Source of the DNA: Rhodobacteraceae bacterium UBA6273
GTDB lineage: Bacteria; Pseudomonadota; Alphaproteobacteria; Rhodobacterales; Rhodobacteraceae
Length of the DNA stretch: 6,774 nt
Reading direction: 5' to 3'
Assembly (NCBI GenBank): GCA_002440625.1
Contig: DJUV01000064.1
Span: 18,409 to 25,182 of the forward strand
Positions within the stretch are counted from its first letter, which is position 1. The number at the start of each line of letters is the position of its first letter. The notes under the pieces are model-generated. The model had not been told where the DNA came from, made no database searches, and worked only from the letters and a program-made list of their open reading frames with translations. A program made the position numbers and the translations under genes. Shown here one piece after another: positions 4,901-6,774 of this stretch.

Positions 4901-5578
4901 ATGCCCCGACAACTGGCCTTCGACCTGCCGGTGCGGCCCGCACTGGGGCGTGGGGATTTCTTCGTCGCCCCGGCAAATGCGCTTGCCGTCGCAGCACTCG
5001 ACCGCACCGAAAACTGGCCCGGCGGCAAGATGCTGCTGGTCGGCCCGCCCGGCGCCGGGAAAACCCATCTGGCGCATGTCTGGGCAGCGCGGACAGGGGC
5101 CATGGTTCTTGAAGCGGACCAGGTCGGCGCGGCCGACCTGCCCGACGCGGCGGCGCTGGTGATCGAGGATGCCCCGCGCGTTGCCGGGCGGCGCGAGCTT
5201 GAGACGGCGCTTTTCCACCTGCACAACCACATGGCCCAGCGGCGCGGCCTTCTCCTCATGACCGCCGACAGGGTGGTGCGCGACTGGGGCATCGCGCTTG
5301 CCGACCTGAAAAGCAGGATGGAGGCGACGGCGACGGCGACGCTGTCTGAACCCGACAACGAGCTTCTCGGCGCGGTGCTGGTCAAGCTTTTCGCCGACCG
5401 CCAGCTTGCCGTCAGCCCCGGCCTGATCCGCTGGCTTCTAGGCCGCATGAACCGCTCCTTCGCCACCGCCCGCGACATCGTGGCGGCACTCGATGCCGCG
5501 GCACTTGCCCGCAGGCGGCCGATTACGCGCGATCTGGCCGCAGAGCTTCTCGACAGTCATGGAAATGTCACGTCATGA
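4901..5578 (+). CDS. hdaA: DnaA-related regulatory inactivator HdaA
   Basis: A 225-residue AAA+ protein homologous to the DnaA ATPase domain but lacking the DNA-binding domain IV. Hda-type proteins bind the DNA-loaded sliding clamp and stimulate hydrolysis of DnaA-bound ATP, preventing re-initiation of replication. Visible are an N-terminal clamp-binding-like motif QLAFDLP (4-10), Walker A GPPGAGKTH (48-56), a Walker B-like LVIEDA (86-91), and a sensor I region GLLLMTAD (116-123). The arginine finger box DLKSRM (135-140, R139) and a sensor II-like FATARDIVAALD (187-198, R191) follow. ATATATL (142-148) is encoded by three tandem GGCGAC units. Length fits the family. The start sits in TGAGATG, 1 base after the permease stop, with no clear SD, so translation likely depends on coupling. 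The next gene is ppk1, an order I recall from Rhodobacterales. The alternative name is simply DnaA/Hda-like ATPase. Confidence 0.92.
   Translation: MPRQLAFDLPVRPALGRGDFFVAPANALAVAALDRTENWPGGKMLLVGPPGAGKTHLAHVWAARTGAMVLEADQVGAADLPDAAALVIEDAPRVAGRRELETALFHLHNHMAQRRGLLLMTADRVVRDWGIALADLKSRMEATATATLSEPDNELLGAVLVKLFADRQLAVSPGLIRWLLGRMNRSFATARDIVAALDAAALARRRPITRDLAAELLDSHGNVTS
5323..5340 (+). repeat. Three tandem GGCGAC hexamers inside hdaA
   Basis: GGCGAC is repeated three times without change in frame, giving an alternating Ala-Thr run just after the arginine finger box. Copy-number change would add or remove two residues without a frameshift. Confidence 0.7.
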
Positions 5579-5607
5579 TGGCAACGAACAGAGGCATGAT
5601 TTCATAG
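5575..5607 (+). other. Possible 10-codon micro-ORF between hdaA and ppk1
   Basis: ATG at 5575 overlaps the hdaA stop as ATGA, is followed at once by a second ATG, and reads MMATNRGMIS before TAG at 5605-5607. GGAAA lies 9 nt upstream. The stop is 13 nt before the ppk1 ATG. It could pass ribosomes from hdaA to ppk1, whose own SD is weak, or it may be a chance frame. No similarity is recognised. Confidence 0.25.
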
Positions 5608-5620
5608 GCAAGACCTGACG

Positions 5621-6774
5621 ATGACACAGGCCGATTTCCTCAACGCCCCGTTTCCGGCCCCGGCGATGCTGCCCGAGACCGACTGGCAGGGGCCGCACCG
5701 CTTCTTCAACCGCGAAATGAGCTGGCTCGCCTTCAACTGGCGGGTTCTCGACGAAGCGCGCAACCCCAAGGTGCCGCTTCTGGAACGGGTGCGCTTCCTG
5801 TCGATCTCCGCCACCAACCTTGACGAGTTCTTCACCGTCCGGGTCGCGGGCCTGCGCGAGTTGAAGCGCGCCGGCAATTCGCTGCATTCCTACGACGGGC
5901 TGTCGCCCGCCGACCAGCTTGCCCGCATCAATGCCGATGCGCGGCGGCTGATGAAGGTGCAACAGGCGGTGTGGAACCGGCTGAAGAAGGAACTGGAAGG
6001 CGCCGGGATCGTCCTTCTCACCCGGTCCAAGCTGACGAGGAAGGACGAGGATTTCCTGTCGGATTACTTCCTCAACCGGGTGTTTCCGGTGCTGTCACCG
6101 CTTGCCATCGACCCCGCCCACCCCTTCCCTTTCATCCCGAACACCGGCTTCTGCCTCGCGCTCGAACTTGAACGCGGCAGCGACAAGCGCCGCCTTCAGG
6201 CGCTTTTGCCGATCCCGCAGCAGATCGCCCGCTTCGTGGCGCTGCCCGGCGGCACGCGGTTCCTGCCGCTTGAAGAGCTTCTCCTCCTCCATCTCGGCTC
6301 GCTTTTCCCCGGCTACCGCGACACCGGGCACTGCGCCTTCCGCGTTCTCCGCGACAGCGATCTTGAGGTGGAGGACGAAGCCGAGGATCTGGTGCGCGAA
6401 TTCGAGACCGCGCTGAAACGCCGCCGGCGCGGGCAGGTCATCCGCATGAAGATGACGATCGGGGCGCCGGAAGCGCTCCGCGCCCTCATCATGGAAGAAC
6501 TTGGCGTCACCGCCGACGAGGTGGTGGAAGTTCGCGGCCTTGTCGGCGTGGCCGACCTGAAGGAACTGGTGCTCGACAGCCGCCGCGACCTGCAATGGCC
6601 GTCCTTCACCCCGCGCGTGCCGGAACGGGTGCAGGATCATGACGGCGACATGTTCGCGGCGATCCGCCAGAAGGACATGCTGCTCCATCATCCCTACGAG
6701 ACCTTCGACATGGTCATCCGCTTTCTCAACCAGGCGGCGGCGGACCCCAATGTTCTGGCGATCAAGCAGACGCT
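5621..6774 (+). CDS. ppk1: Polyphosphate kinase 1, N-terminal half (cut by window edge)
   Basis: PPK1 reversibly transfers the gamma phosphate of ATP to inorganic polyphosphate. The visible 384 residues are about half of the usual 700-odd. They cover the N domain, with HRFFNREMSWLAFNWRVLDEA (26-46) and SATNLDEFFTVRVAGL (63-78), where N66 matches the ATP-base-contacting Asn. The head domain follows, including FPVLSPLAIDPAHPFPFIPN (155-174) and RRRRGQVIRMKM (267-278). Next comes the start of the C1 catalytic domain, KDMLLHHPYETFDMVIRFLNQA (351-372) then LAIKQT (379-384). The catalytic His residues lie beyond the window. The frame is open from 5621 to the edge with no interruption. The ATG at 5621 has only a poor SD (AGGCAAGA region), and family similarity begins about 25 residues in. 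The gap to hdaA is 42 bp with no terminator seen, so co-transcription is likely. Confidence 0.95.
   Translation, partial: MTQADFLNAPFPAPAMLPETDWQGPHRFFNREMSWLAFNWRVLDEARNPKVPLLERVRFLSISATNLDEFFTVRVAGLRELKRAGNSLHSYDGLSPADQLARINADARRLMKVQQAVWNRLKKELEGAGIVLLTRSKLTRKDEDFLSDYFLNRVFPVLSPLAIDPAHPFPFIPNTGFCLALELERGSDKRRLQALLPIPQQIARFVALPGGTRFLPLEELLLLHLGSLFPGYRDTGHCAFRVLRDSDLEVEDEAEDLVREFETALKRRRRGQVIRMKMTIGAPEALRALIMEELGVTADEVVEVRGLVGVADLKELVLDSRRDLQWPSFTPRVPERVQDHDGDMFAAIRQKDMLLHHPYETFDMVIRFLNQAAADPNVLAIKQT

Noticed and set aside
3721..5478. Open frame of 585 codons on the minus strand opposite the permease and hdaA
   Set aside because: Low-complexity Asp/Arg/His/Glu-rich translation typical of antisense frames in high-GC DNA; both plus-strand genes carry clear motifs.
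6095..6691. Minus-strand 198-codon frame opposite ppk1
   Set aside because: The plus-strand frame is uninterrupted PPK1 with conserved motifs; the reverse frame has none.
1..6774. CRISPR array, tRNA, insertion sequence or prophage gene
   Set aside because: No spaced direct repeats, cloverleaf with CCA end, transposase or terminal inverted repeats were seen; the window is filled by ordinary genes with uniform codon use.

Overview
The window is GC-rich, tightly packed chromosomal DNA, most likely from a Rhodobacterales alphaproteobacterium (Paracoccus/Rhodobacter-like). The support is the high GC at third codon positions, the alphaproteobacterial style of the ProS N-terminus, and the gene order AI-2E-type permease, DnaA-like HdaA, polyphosphate kinase, which I recall as common in that order. 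Eight genes are visible; the two at the edges (proS and ppk1) are cut by the window. No tRNA, rRNA, CRISPR array, insertion sequence or phage gene is seen.

Left part (1-2117). The 5' end of proS lies on the minus strand, with an HxlR-family regulator upstream of it on the same strand. Divergent from the regulator is an Old Yellow Enzyme-type ene-reductase. The 116-bp divergent gap holds two overlapping inverted repeats that are good operator candidates. This looks like an electrophile or redox stress switch in which the regulator controls the reductase.

Middle part (2118-3625, minus strand). Transcribed right to left are a small secreted PepSY protein, a four-helix cytochrome b561-type membrane protein, and a two-helix membrane protein ending in a LuxR-type helix-turn-helix. 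The first two genes are 1 base apart. The second and third are 39 bp apart, with a perfect 8-bp-stem hairpin at the junction. The set reads as a membrane redox module with its own membrane-tethered transcription factor, and is the least conventional part of the window. A probable terminator hairpin separates it from the convergent ene-reductase gene.

Right part (3626-6774, plus strand). After a roughly 210-bp divergent gap come an AI-2E/PerM-family permease, then hdaA (start 1 base after the permease stop), then ppk1, which runs off the window. HdaA is the AAA+ protein that promotes DnaA-ATP hydrolysis. PPK1 makes polyphosphate. Their close spacing suggests one transcript linking replication-initiation control to polyphosphate metabolism. 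A 10-codon micro-ORF overlaps the hdaA stop and ends 13 nt before ppk1.

Most of the window is ordinary chromosomal housekeeping sequence. I see no clearly unprecedented system. The best candidates for follow-up are the PepSY/b561/membrane-HTH module and the HxlR/ene-reductase switch.
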